From Microbacterium kyungheense (lineage in GTDB: Bacteria; Actinomycetota; Actinomycetes; Actinomycetales; Microbacteriaceae), in contig NZ_VFPE01000005.1 of assembly GCF_006783905.1 (NCBI RefSeq), positions 1-64,000 of the forward strand: a DNA stretch of 64,000 nt, in the 5' to 3' direction. Below, one piece after another: positions 53,011 to 61,316 of the stretch. Each line of letters begins with the position of its first letter. Position 1 is the first letter of the stretch. Both the position numbers and the translations under genes were made by a program. The notes under the pieces are model-generated. The model had not been told where the DNA came from, did not search any database, and worked only from the letters and a program-made list of their open reading frames with translations.

Positions 53011-53055
53011 GGATGCCGCGGCCCGCGGCTTCGGGCGGGTCGGGCCGCGGCATCC
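53011..53055 (-). terminator. Hairpin between binding protein and permease genes (attenuator)
   Basis: A perfect 15-bp stem GGATGCCGCGGCCCG (53011-53025 with 53041-53055), loop of 15 nt. Its place matches the hairpin at 19546 in the other transporter operon. Confidence 0.7.
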
Positions 53056-53079
53056 ACTCGTCAGGGCTGGTGCCGAGGC

Positions 53080-54414
53080 TCAGCCGATGCCGGCTTCGGC
53101 GTTCGCCTTGTCGAGCATCTCCTGCATGCGGGGCTGGACTTCCTTCAGGTAGTCCGCCGCCGTCTCTTTGCCGTCGAGGACGGTCTGGATGTTCTTGTAG
53201 AGCTCGTCGTACCACTCGGGGCTGTAGGTCGTGTTGGCGGGGAGCGCACGGCCGTAGTCCTGCACGACGTCCAGGAACTCCTGCTTGTTCTCGGGCGGGA
53301 GCGTCGAGGAGGTGACCCATTCCTGGGCCATGTCGATGAGGTTGGGGATCTGCACGCCGGCGTCGACCAGCGACTGCTGGGCGGTCGGGTCGGTCGACAG
53401 GTAGATCGACAGTTTCGCCGCCATGTCGGGGTCCTTGGTGGTCTCGCTCACGGCGATGCCGAGGGTGCCCGTCCAGGTCGCGGTCTCACCGGTCGAGCCG
53501 ACCGGCCAAGGGATGAGGTCCCAGTCGAAGTCGAGCTTCTCGTACGTGGGCACGTCCCACGGTCCCACCGGGAAGAACCCGATCTGGCCCTGCATCCAGC
53601 GCTGGTACGTGTCGAGCGTCTGCGCGTCGGTGGCCGACGGGGTCACGCCCTCGACGTTGGTGAGGTCGGCGAAGTACTGCAGCGCCTCGGCGAACTCGGG
53701 GGTGTCGACGGTGACCTCGGTGCGGTCCTTGTTCAGCCAGTCGCCGCCGTTGGACCACACGAACGCCTGCAGGTTCCACACCACGTTCAGGCCGGTGCCC
53801 CACTGGTCGAGGGTGCCGTCGCCGTTGGTGTCCTGGGTGAGCTGCTTCGTGACGGCCGTGAACTCGTCCCACGTGTAGGGCTTGTCCTTGTCGGGCAGGG
53901 GGATGCCGGCCTTCTCGAACATCGTCTTGTTGTAGCCGAACGAGAACGGGCCGACGTCCTTGGGCATCGCGTAGATCGCGCCCTGGCCCATGAGCTTGCC
54001 GTCGAAGCGGTAGCTGTCGACGCCGTACTGCCACACGTTGTCGAGGTCGAGGTCCTCGTCGCCCTCGACATACTCCGTGATGTCCTTGATGATGCCGGTC
54101 TTCACGTAGGCCTGGACGCTGCCCGGGTCGACGTAGAAGACATCGGGGATCTGCTTGCCGGTGATGGCGGCCTTGAGCTTGGTGCTGTACTCATCGGCCG
54201 TCGTCATGATGATCTTGACGTCGACGTCGTTGTCCTTCTCGAACTGCTCGATGGCCGCGGTGTAGGCCGCCTTCTCGGCGTCGCTGCCGCGGAACATGAA
54301 GGTCAGCTGCTCGGTGCCGCTGTCGCTCGAGCCGCCGGCGCAGCCCGACAGCATCAGCCCGCCGACCGCCAGCATCGCCGCCGCGGCGATGACCGGCTTC
54401 CGTGACTTCGTCAT
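53080..54414 (-). CDS. Arabino-oligosaccharide ABC transporter binding lipoprotein (predicted)
   Basis: 444 residues. Lipoprotein signal with lipobox LSGC (MLAVGGLMLSGCAGG), then a MalE-type binding protein; DTNGDGTLDQWG (about 191-202) looks like a calcium-binding loop. First gene of the arabinan operon; the ligand is inferred from the GH43/GH51 genes behind it. ATG 54414 and GTG 54417 are adjacent; AGGAAAC lies just upstream. Confidence 0.92.
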   Translation of the reverse strand: MTKSRKPVIAAAAMLAVGGLMLSGCAGGSSDSGTEQLTFMFRGSDAEKAAYTAAIEQFEKDNDVDVKIIMTTADEYSTKLKAAITGKQIPDVFYVDPGSVQAYVKTGIIKDITEYVEGDEDLDLDNVWQYGVDSYRFDGKLMGQGAIYAMPKDVGPFSFGYNKTMFEKAGIPLPDKDKPYTWDEFTAVTKQLTQDTNGDGTLDQWGTGLNVVWNLQAFVWSNGGDWLNKDRTEVTVDTPEFAEALQYFADLTNVEGVTPSATDAQTLDTYQRWMQGQIGFFPVGPWDVPTYEKLDFDWDLIPWPVGSTGETATWTGTLGIAVSETTKDPDMAAKLSIYLSTDPTAQQSLVDAGVQIPNLIDMAQEWVTSSTLPPENKQEFLDVVQDYGRALPANTTYSPEWYDELYKNIQTVLDGKETAADYLKEVQPRMQEMLDKANAEAGIG

Positions 54415-54498
54415 CACGTTTCCTCTCGTGTTGCTGTGCGGTCAGTGCGCGCGATCCGAGGATCGATCGCCGCTGACCGTGGTGGTGACCCGTTGATT

Positions 54499-54588
54499 TA
54501 CAACGTTGGAATTGTTGGGTGGAAAACAGTGTGCGACGCGAGCGAAGGCGCTGTCAAGCTGTTCGGAGCAAAAAGTTCCAACGTTGTA
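54499..54588 (-). promoter_or_regulatory. Arabinan operon promoter flanked by two LacI operators
   Basis: TACAACGTTGGA (54499-54510) and TCCAACGTTGTA (54577-54588) are exact reverse complements of each other and differ by one base from the LacI autoregulatory site at 45374. Between them on the minus strand are TTGACA (54557-54552), 18 bp and CACACT (54533-54528). Centres are 78 bp apart, which would allow repression by looping. Confidence 0.75.
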
Positions 54589-54620
54589 GAAGTGTGACCG
54601 ACGCGATCCACGCCCCCGTT

Positions 54621-54689
54621 CTTCGCAGAAGCGCACGAGCTTCGCAGGCTCGGGGCGAAAGTCTGCGAAGAACGCGCGATTCTGCGAAG
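54621..54689. repeat. 69-bp nested palindrome with four CTTCGCAG units
   Basis: CTTCGCAG occurs at 54621 and 54640 and its reverse complement at 54663 and 54682. The four are exactly symmetrical about 54655, with spacings of 19, 23 and 19 bp. The outer arms pair further (GTTCTTCGCAGA with TCTGCGAAGAAC). It lies in the ~400-bp gap between the arabinan operon promoter and the PIG-L gene; the rest of the gap holds the promoters. Confidence 0.8.
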
Positions 54690-54824
54690 CCTGTGAACGG
54701 TGGATGCCGGACGCCGGGGCATCCACCCGAAACCGTTCGGCGCATTCTTCCACCGAGCGCCGTTCGGTTTATGATGCGTCAGCCCGTCATCGAGGACGGG
54801 CGCACACAGCACCCCGGAGTTCTC

Positions 54825-55670
54825 ATGCGCAAGCGCTGGATCGCGCTCATCGTCGCCCTCGCCGTCCTCGTCGTCGCCCTCGCCGGCGCGTACTGGGCAG
54901 GCCGCAGCATCTTCCACATGCCGACCGCGAGGGGCGTCGACTCGGTCGTCGGCGAACTCGGGGGCACGCGCGTGCTGGGCGTGTTCGCCCACCCCGACGA
55001 CGAGCAGACCGTGAACGGGCTGTTCTGGCGGGCGAAGACGCAGGACGGCGCGTACACGGCCATGATCACCGCGACGCAGGGCGAGGCCGGCCACCAGGTG
55101 CCGGTCGTCGCACGGCAGGACGACCTCGGAGACATCCGCAAGGCCGAGGCGCTCAAGAACAGCTTCAACCTCGGCGTCGACGAGCACGAGGTGTGGGACT
55201 ACCCAGACGGCGGCGTCCCGGAGGCGGACGAGCAGGAGCTCGTCGACCGCCTGGCCGACACCATGAAGCGCGTCAAGCCGGACGTCGTGGTCGCCTTCTG
55301 GCCCGAGTCGGGCGCGACCGGCCACAAGGACCACATGCGCATGGGCGTGGTCGCCGAGAAGGCGATCGCGCAACTCGAAGACGAGGACGGCTCGTACACC
55401 GGGCCCGACTACATCGTCTACACGATCAGCCCCACCACGGCGCTGGAGATGTTCGGCGGCGAGGCGGGCGCATTCGTGGTCGCGAACCAGCCCGACCCCG
55501 AGTACGCGATGTCGGCCGAGACCGGCAAGAAGATGGAGGGCTGGAAGATCCACGCCTCACAGGAGAACTACCTCCAAGAGGCCTACCACCTGCCGGCCTG
55601 GCTCGTGTATCTCCTGTGGGACCAGGAGTTCTACCACGTGCGTGATCTGCAGTCCGACCCGCTGGACTGA
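54825..55670 (+). CDS. Membrane-anchored PIG-L family deacetylase
   Basis: 281 residues. One N-terminal membrane helix (WIALIVALAVLVVALAGAYW, about 5-24) anchors an outward-facing LmbE/PIG-L domain: AHPDDEQ (Zn ligands His/Asp near 61-64) and GHKDHMRMG (His near 167-170). The family removes N-acetyl groups from GlcNAc-containing molecules (MshB, Mca, PIG-L), but those are mostly cytosolic. A TATGAT box lies at 54770-54775. The frame is open upstream but ATG 54825 starts the membrane anchor. Confidence 0.87.
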   Translation: MRKRWIALIVALAVLVVALAGAYWAGRSIFHMPTARGVDSVVGELGGTRVLGVFAHPDDEQTVNGLFWRAKTQDGAYTAMITATQGEAGHQVPVVARQDDLGDIRKAEALKNSFNLGVDEHEVWDYPDGGVPEADEQELVDRLADTMKRVKPDVVVAFWPESGATGHKDHMRMGVVAEKAIAQLEDEDGSYTGPDYIVYTISPTTALEMFGGEAGAFVVANQPDPEYAMSAETGKKMEGWKIHASQENYLQEAYHLPAWLVYLLWDQEFYHVRDLQSDPLD

Positions 55671-55671
55671 C

Positions 55672-55708
55672 GGATCCGGGATGCCACGGCCCGCGGCATC
55701 CCGGATCC
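55672..55708. terminator. Bidirectional terminator between PIG-L and putA
   Basis: A perfect 14-bp stem GGATCCGGGATGCC (55672-55685 with 55695-55708), 9-nt loop, between the convergent genes. Confidence 0.8.
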
Positions 55709-55720
55709 CCTCGCTCGGGG

Positions 55721-58700
55721 TCAGATCACCGATTCGCTCCACGGGTCGGGGTTGCCGAAGCGGTGCGCGGTGATGGTCACGGACTGCTCGTGGAGGAAGG
55801 GCAGCAGCTCGAGGCGGCCGGCCGTCGTGACCTCGTTGTCGTACACGGCGAGGTCGGGGTCGCCGCCGACGGCCTGCGAGACGAGCGTGTGGAGGGCGGC
55901 CACCGCGTCATCCTGGCCGATGAGACGGACGCGATCCGGGCGCGGAGCGGGCGCCTCGTCGGCGACGGCGTCGAGCAGGTCGTCGGGCGCCGTGATGCGC
56001 TGCAGCCACTGCTCATCGGACTCCACGTAGACGGCGACGTCTTCGTCGGCCAGCACACGGCGCACCGCCGCGGGCAGCCCGACCGGGGCGCTGAGCGTCA
56101 GCCTCGATCCGGCGCGCAGTCCGGCCACGACGACGCGCAGCACGGCCTGCCACGAGGCGTCGGCCGTCGCGCGCAGCGCCACCGAGCCGATCGGGCGGTA
56201 CCGGAAGAGGTTGCGCTCGACGCCGAGCCCCGACACGTCGCGCACCTGGCCGAACTCGCGGTCCCACGCGATCGCGTCCGACAGGGCGCCGCGGCGCAGC
56301 CATTCGAACGCCGCGTAGTCCAGCGAGGGCTGTGCGGCCTCGATGAGTGCCGCGATGCGCGTGTCCAGGCCACGCAGATGGAGGGTGGCGGATGCCGGAG
56401 AGCCGGACGTCGCCCGCCACCGGCCGAGACCGACGAGGTAGTTCGGCCCGCCGGCCTTGGCGCCGGCACCGACCGACGAGCGCTTCCACCCGCCGAACGG
56501 CTGCCGCTGCACGATGGCGCCGGTGATGCCGCGGTTGACGTAGAGGTTGCCGGCCTCGACGCGGTCGAGCCACTGTGCGAGGTCGTGCGGGTTCTGCGTG
56601 TACAGCCCGGCCGTGAGGCCGTACGCGACGGCGTTCTGCAGCTCGATCGCGTGCGACAGCGACGAGGCGTGCATGACGCCGAGCACCGGGCCGAAGAACT
56701 CCTCGTGGTGGAACCGCGAACCCGGCTGCACGCCCACACGGATGCCCGGCGTCCACAGGCGCCCGCGGTACTCCGGAGCGCCGTCCACGCGCCGCGGCTC
56801 GACGAGCCACTGCTCCCCCTCTTCCAGCGTGGTGAGCGCCCACTCGAGCTTGCCGCGCGGCACCTCGACGACCGGCCCGACTTCGCTGAGCGGGTCGGAC
56901 GGCGGGCCGACCCGCAGGGACCCGGCGGCATCCACCAGCTGCCGGGCGAACCGGCGGGAGTGCCCGACCGGACCCACGAGGATCGCCAGCGACGCCGCCG
57001 AGCACTTCTGCCCGGCATGGCCGAAGGCGCTCTTGACGAGATCGGATGCCGCCAGGTCGAGATCGGCGGTCGGCATGACGATCATGGCGTTCTTGCCGCT
57101 GGTCTCGGCGAGGAGCGGCAGGTCGGGCCGCCACGAGCGGAACAGGGCCGCGGTCTCCCACGATCCCGTGAGGATCACCCGGTCGACCGCCGGATGCGAC
57201 ACGAGGGTCTGGCCGAGCCCGCCCTCGTCGATGTCGACCAGCGCGAGCACGTCGCGCGGAACCCCGGCCTCCCACAGCGCCTCGGCGACGACGGCCGCGC
57301 AGCGCCGTGCCTGCGGGGCCGGCTTGAAGACGACGCCCGAGCCCGCGGCGAGCGCGGCCAGCACGCCGCCCGCGGGGATCGCGATCGGGAAGTTCCACGG
57401 CGGCGTCACGACGGTGAGCTTCGCCGGCTCGAAGACCGCACCGCTCACGCGGTCGAGCTCCCGAGCGGTCGCGGCGTAGTAGTTCGCGAAGTCGACGGCC
57501 TCGCTGACCTCGACGTCCGCCTCTGCGAAGACCTTGCCGGTCTCGGACGCGGCGACCTCGATGAGTTCGCCGCGGCGGGCCTCCAGCGCACGGGCGGCGG
57601 CTATCAGGATGCCGGAGCGGTCGGCGGCGGGCAGCGCACCCCATGTCGTCGCGGCTGCCGTCACGCGGGCGATGATCGCCTGTAGCGACGACTCGTCGGT
57701 GACGCGCGCGGCGGCGATGGTCGCGTCGCCGGCGCGCGACGTCTCGATGCGCGACAGGATGCCGCGCGCCCAGGCGCGGTTGCCGGGCAGCGCAGGGTCG
57801 CTGTCGGCGGTGTTGTGGAATCCGGGCGCTCCGGCGGCGCGGGCGTCGGTCTGGCGGGGCGCGAACACCGCGGTCTCGACGAACGCCTCGGCGCCGAACA
57901 CCTGCTCGGGCACGGCCGGCTCCAGCGGCGCGGTGTCGGAGGTCACGGCGGACCGCGCGATGCCCATCACGACCTGGGTCAGCCCGGCGTCGTCGCCCGA
58001 CGCGGCGCGCCGGAGCCGTGCGCGGGTGCGCGGAGCCTCGGCACCGGCCCCGGCGTCCGTCGGTGCCGCCAGGGCCGCGGCTTCGACGACCCGGTCCTGC
58101 TCGCGCCGAGGTCCGGTCGCGAGCGCGGGGTCGTCGGCCCGGGCGATCGATGCGACGAAGCGGTCTCGCTCGCGGGCGAACATCGCCGGGTCGTCGGCGA
58201 GGTCGAACGCGGCCGACAGGAAGTTGTCGCTCGACGCGTTCTCTTCCAGGCGGCGCACGAGGTAGCTGATCGCGACGTCGAACTCGTCGGGCCGCACGAC
58301 CGGCACGTACAGCAACACGTGCCCGACCTCGCGCGTGACGGCGGCGACCTGTCCCTGCGCCATGCCGAGCAGCATCTCGAACTCGACGTCGGGCGACGCG
58401 CCAGCGTCGCCCGACGTCGCCTGCACTGAGCCTGTCGAAGTGTCGGCGCGCACCGCGCCGGCGCCCGCGAGCAGCCACGCATACGCGATGTCGAAGAGGT
58501 TGTGCCCGGCGACGCCGATCCGCACCGCGCGCGTGCGCGCGGGGTCGAGCGCCGCGCGCAGACAGCGCACGTAGTTGGCGTCGGAGTCGACCTTGGTGTC
58601 GTAGGTGGCGAGCGTCCACCCGTGCATGACGGCATCCACCCGCTCCATCGCGAGGTTCGCGCCCTTCACGAGCCGCACCTTGATGCGGGCGCCGCCGGCG

Positions 58701-59611
58701 TCGACGCGCTGCAGGGCCCACGCCGTCAGGCGATCCAGCGCCGGCAGGGCGTCGGGCAGGTAGGCCTGCAGCACGATGCCGGCTTCGAGCAGGCGCAGCC
58801 GGGGGTCTTCGAGCAGGCGCGTGAACACCGCGATCGTCAGGTCGAGGTCGCGGTACTCCTCCATGTCGAGGTTGATGAACGTGCCATCGGACGCGGCCGT
58901 CAGATACAGCGGGCGCAGGCGCTCGACCACCTTGTCGACGACCTCGTCGAACGCCCACATCGAGATGTGGCTCGCGATCGCCGAGACCTTGACCGACACA
59001 TAGTCGACGTCCGGCCGGCGGATGAGCTCGTGGATGCCGTCCAGTCGGCGCAGCGCTTCGTCCTCGCCGAGCACCGCCTCGCCGAGCAGGTTGAGGTTCA
59101 GCCGCGCGCCCCCGGCGCGGAGCTGCTCGATGGCGGCGCCGAGCTTGTCGGGCCGGGCGTCGACGACCAGGTGCCCCACCATCTCGCGCAGCACCCGGCG
59201 CGCGATGGGCACGACAGGCGACGGCAGCACCGGCGCCACCACGCCACCCACGCGCACGGCCGAGCGCAGGTACCACGGCAGGAACTCGGGCACGAGCGGT
59301 GCGACGCGGTTGAGGTGCGAGGCCGCCGCCGACAGGCTCTCGGGGCGCATGACGCCGTCGACGAAGCCGATCGTGAAGGGCAGCCCGTTGGGGTCCTTGA
59401 GCACGCCGGCCAGGCGCTCGGCCGCGGGGTCGGCCTGCACCTCGGCGCTCTCGCGCGTCCAGCGCTGCGCCAGCGCGACGGCCTCGTCGACCAGACGGCG
59501 CTCGGTTGCGGGATCCCTGTGCGCTTCGCTCACTGCTTCGTTCACCTCTGCGTTCACGTGTGTGACTCCAGCCTGCACCTCTTCGTGCGCGATCGGCTCG
59601 ACCTGTGCCAT
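55721..59611 (-). CDS. putA: Bifunctional proline dehydrogenase / P5C dehydrogenase
   Basis: 1296 residues. N-terminal FAD-dependent proline dehydrogenase barrel (NLNLLGEAVLGEDEALRR, DYVSVKVSAI, FINLDMEEYRDL, KVRLVKGAN, GVAGHNLFDIAY, EFEMLLGMAQGQ), a linker, then the aldehyde dehydrogenase (TVVTPPWNFPIAIPAGG, catalytic Glu in LAETSGKN, Cys in GQKCSAASLA). It oxidises L-proline to P5C and on to glutamate. No N-terminal DNA-binding domain. Residues about 388-410 hold an in-frame insert rich in Thr/Ser/Gly/Ala (TSTGSVQATSGDAGAS) where homologues have a short loop. Divergent from a LysR regulator. It could also take P5C made by RocD. Confidence 0.95.
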   Translation of the reverse strand: MAQVEPIAHEEVQAGVTHVNAEVNEAVSEAHRDPATERRLVDEAVALAQRWTRESAEVQADPAAERLAGVLKDPNGLPFTIGFVDGVMRPESLSAAASHLNRVAPLVPEFLPWYLRSAVRVGGVVAPVLPSPVVPIARRVLREMVGHLVVDARPDKLGAAIEQLRAGGARLNLNLLGEAVLGEDEALRRLDGIHELIRRPDVDYVSVKVSAIASHISMWAFDEVVDKVVERLRPLYLTAASDGTFINLDMEEYRDLDLTIAVFTRLLEDPRLRLLEAGIVLQAYLPDALPALDRLTAWALQRVDAGGARIKVRLVKGANLAMERVDAVMHGWTLATYDTKVDSDANYVRCLRAALDPARTRAVRIGVAGHNLFDIAYAWLLAGAGAVRADTSTGSVQATSGDAGASPDVEFEMLLGMAQGQVAAVTREVGHVLLYVPVVRPDEFDVAISYLVRRLEENASSDNFLSAAFDLADDPAMFARERDRFVASIARADDPALATGPRREQDRVVEAAALAAPTDAGAGAEAPRTRARLRRAASGDDAGLTQVVMGIARSAVTSDTAPLEPAVPEQVFGAEAFVETAVFAPRQTDARAAGAPGFHNTADSDPALPGNRAWARGILSRIETSRAGDATIAAARVTDESSLQAIIARVTAAATTWGALPAADRSGILIAAARALEARRGELIEVAASETGKVFAEADVEVSEAVDFANYYAATARELDRVSGAVFEPAKLTVVTPPWNFPIAIPAGGVLAALAAGSGVVFKPAPQARRCAAVVAEALWEAGVPRDVLALVDIDEGGLGQTLVSHPAVDRVILTGSWETAALFRSWRPDLPLLAETSGKNAMIVMPTADLDLAASDLVKSAFGHAGQKCSAASLAILVGPVGHSRRFARQLVDAAGSLRVGPPSDPLSEVGPVVEVPRGKLEWALTTLEEGEQWLVEPRRVDGAPEYRGRLWTPGIRVGVQPGSRFHHEEFFGPVLGVMHASSLSHAIELQNAVAYGLTAGLYTQNPHDLAQWLDRVEAGNLYVNRGITGAIVQRQPFGGWKRSSVGAGAKAGGPNYLVGLGRWRATSGSPASATLHLRGLDTRIAALIEAAQPSLDYAAFEWLRRGALSDAIAWDREFGQVRDVSGLGVERNLFRYRPIGSVALRATADASWQAVLRVVVAGLRAGSRLTLSAPVGLPAAVRRVLADEDVAVYVESDEQWLQRITAPDDLLDAVADEAPAPRPDRVRLIGQDDAVAALHTLVSQAVGGDPDLAVYDNEVTTAGRLELLPFLHEQSVTITAHRFGNPDPWSESVI
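58384..58442. repeat. Palindromic repeat inserted in frame in putA
   Basis: CGACGTCGGGCGACGC (58384-58399) pairs perfectly with 58404-58419 over a 4-nt loop. Next to it is CACTGAGCCTGTCGAAGTG (58424-58442), which resembles a short repeat seen dispersed in several bacterial genomes. Together they encode the non-conserved insert of PutA. Confidence 0.7.
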
Positions 59612-59633
59612 GACGTCCAGGGTGCGGCATCCG

Positions 59634-59662
59634 TTTGTTCACGAAAAGCGAGCATCTATGAT
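59634..59662 (+). promoter_or_regulatory. Predicted promoter of the LysR gene
   Basis: TTTGTT (59634-59639), 17 bp, TATGAT (59657-59662), about 27 bp before ATG 59689. The region is shared with the divergent putA gene. Confidence 0.5.
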
Positions 59663-59688
59663 CTGTATCGTTCGGTTCTGTCGATGGG

Positions 59689-60594
59689 ATGCCGGTGCTC
59701 GAACTTCGCCGTCTCAGACTGCTCCACGAGCTCGCGCTGCGCGGCACGCTCGCAGCCGTCGCCGAGGCGCTCTCGTACAGCCCCTCGACGATCTCGCAGC
59801 AGCTCGGGCTGCTCGAGAAAGAGGCGGGCGTCGCACTGCTCGCCCCGGACGGCCGCCGCGTGCGGCTCACCGAGCACGGGCGCGTCCTCGCCGCGCACGC
59901 GGCTCGCGCTCTCGACCTCGACGAGCAGGCACGCGGAGAGCTGGAGTCGCTCTCGCCCGGGCTCGCTCCGGTGCGGGTGGCGGTGATGCAGACGGCGACG
60001 CTCGCGCTGCTCCCGACGGCGCTCGCGCTGCTCGGGGACCGGGCGGCCGGGCTGCGCGTCGAGCTCGTGCAGCTTCCGCCCGAGCAGGGGCTGTTCGAGC
60101 TGACGGCGCGCGGTGTCGACCTCGTGGTCGCCGAGCAGTACCCCGGGCACACGCGTGCCCACGTCGAGGGCCTGGAGCGCGAGGTGCTCGGCACGGATCC
60201 GATCCGGCTGGCGGTGCCGCCCGCGGATCCGGCGCGAGCGCTCCACGAACTGCACGAGCGGGCGTGGGCGATGGAGCCCGCCGGCACCGCGGCTCGCGAG
60301 TGGGCCGTGCAGCAGTGCCGCGCCGCCGGCTTCGAGCCCGACGTCCGGTTCGAGCTCGCCGATCTGACCGCGCACGCCCGGCTGGTCGCGACCGGGCACG
60401 CGGTGGCCGTGCTGCCCGACCTGCTGTGGGCCGGCTCCCCCGCGCCGGTGAGGCTGCTCGACCTGCCCGAGCACCCGGCGCGCGAGGTCTTCGTGTCGCA
60501 GCGCGTCGCCTCCCGCGACCGCGCGGGAATCGTCGAGGTGCGGCGCGCGCTGCGCGACGCGTTCGCCGCGACCAACGCCGATCCGGCCGCCTGA
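59689..60594 (+). CDS. LysR-family regulator
   Basis: 301 residues. N-terminal winged helix LRRLRLLHELALRGTLAAVA ... SYSPSTISQQLGLLEKE (about 6-47), then the substrate-binding domain. Divergent placement next to putA suggests it controls proline catabolism, with proline or P5C as likely effector; this is inferred from position only. ATG 59689 (MPVLELRRL) fits the family start. Confidence 0.9.
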   Translation: MPVLELRRLRLLHELALRGTLAAVAEALSYSPSTISQQLGLLEKEAGVALLAPDGRRVRLTEHGRVLAAHAARALDLDEQARGELESLSPGLAPVRVAVMQTATLALLPTALALLGDRAAGLRVELVQLPPEQGLFELTARGVDLVVAEQYPGHTRAHVEGLEREVLGTDPIRLAVPPADPARALHELHERAWAMEPAGTAAREWAVQQCRAAGFEPDVRFELADLTAHARLVATGHAVAVLPDLLWAGSPAPVRLLDLPEHPAREVFVSQRVASRDRAGIVEVRRALRDAFAATNADPAA

Positions 60595-60659
60595 GGTCTG
60601 CGTCGCCGCCGTCCGTCACCCCGCCGAGCCGCCCTCGCCCGGCCCTCTAGGCTGGGCTC

Positions 60660-61316
60660 GTGTCTGAGCAGCCTCGCGTCGCCCCTGCGCGCAAGAGCCG
60701 CTTCACCTGGGTCCGCGCGGTGGCCGATCGCGTGCCGACGGCGTGGTTCGCGGCGATCGGGACCGGCGTGTTCCTCGCCGCGACGGCGGCGTTCGGCGGA
60801 CTCGCCACGGCTGCCGAGCCGCCCCTCGCACACCTCAGGAAGGGTGCCGCGCACGTGAACGACATGCGGTCGCTCACCGTGGAGCGCGCGGTGCTCATCG
60901 ACGAGCTGCCCGGCTCGGGCACGTTCCCCGAGGATGGGCAGCGCGTTCTCGCGATCGTCGTCGACGTCGAGAACAACTGGGATGAGCCGATCCGGGCCAC
61001 CGGCGCCGTGCAGCGGTCCTTCTCGGTCGCCGGGCTGGACGAACCGTCCTCGGCGGCGCGGATGGACGACGCGACGATCGGCCCGACGCTGCAGCCCGGC
61101 GTCCCGGCACAGCTCGTCTATACCTGGATCGTCGATGACGACGAATACGCCGCCGGCGACCGGCTCACGGTGAGGCTCGACGATCTGACGCTGTACACCG
61201 GGACCTTCGTCACCCGCGGCAGCGACTGGGAAGACCCGGTGGCCTCGGCCACGCTGACGCTCACCATCCAGGACGTGGGTGCCGGTGTCGATCAGGAGGA
61301 CGACAATGGCAGCTGA
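60660..61316 (+). CDS. Single-pass membrane protein of unknown function (first of three)
   Basis: 218 residues. A basic N-terminus, one membrane helix (WFAAIGTGVFLAATAAFGGL, about 30-49) and a ~165-residue outward beta-rich domain (SLTVERAVLIDELPG; RVLAIVVDVENNWDEPI; PAQLVYTWIVDDDEYAAGD). The GTG lies 6 nt after TAGGCT (60648-60653) without a ribosome site, so probably leaderless. It overlaps the next gene by 11 bp. I recognise no named family; the domain resembles small DUF4352-like immunoglobulin folds by pattern only. Confidence 0.8.
   Translation: MSEQPRVAPARKSRFTWVRAVADRVPTAWFAAIGTGVFLAATAAFGGLATAAEPPLAHLRKGAAHVNDMRSLTVERAVLIDELPGSGTFPEDGQRVLAIVVDVENNWDEPIRATGAVQRSFSVAGLDEPSSAARMDDATIGPTLQPGVPAQLVYTWIVDDDEYAAGDRLTVRLDDLTLYTGTFVTRGSDWEDPVASATLTLTIQDVGAGVDQEDDNGS

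Noticed and set aside
58424..58442. An insertion-sequence end or attachment site
   Set aside because: No transposase or target duplication is present; it fits a small dispersed repeat better.
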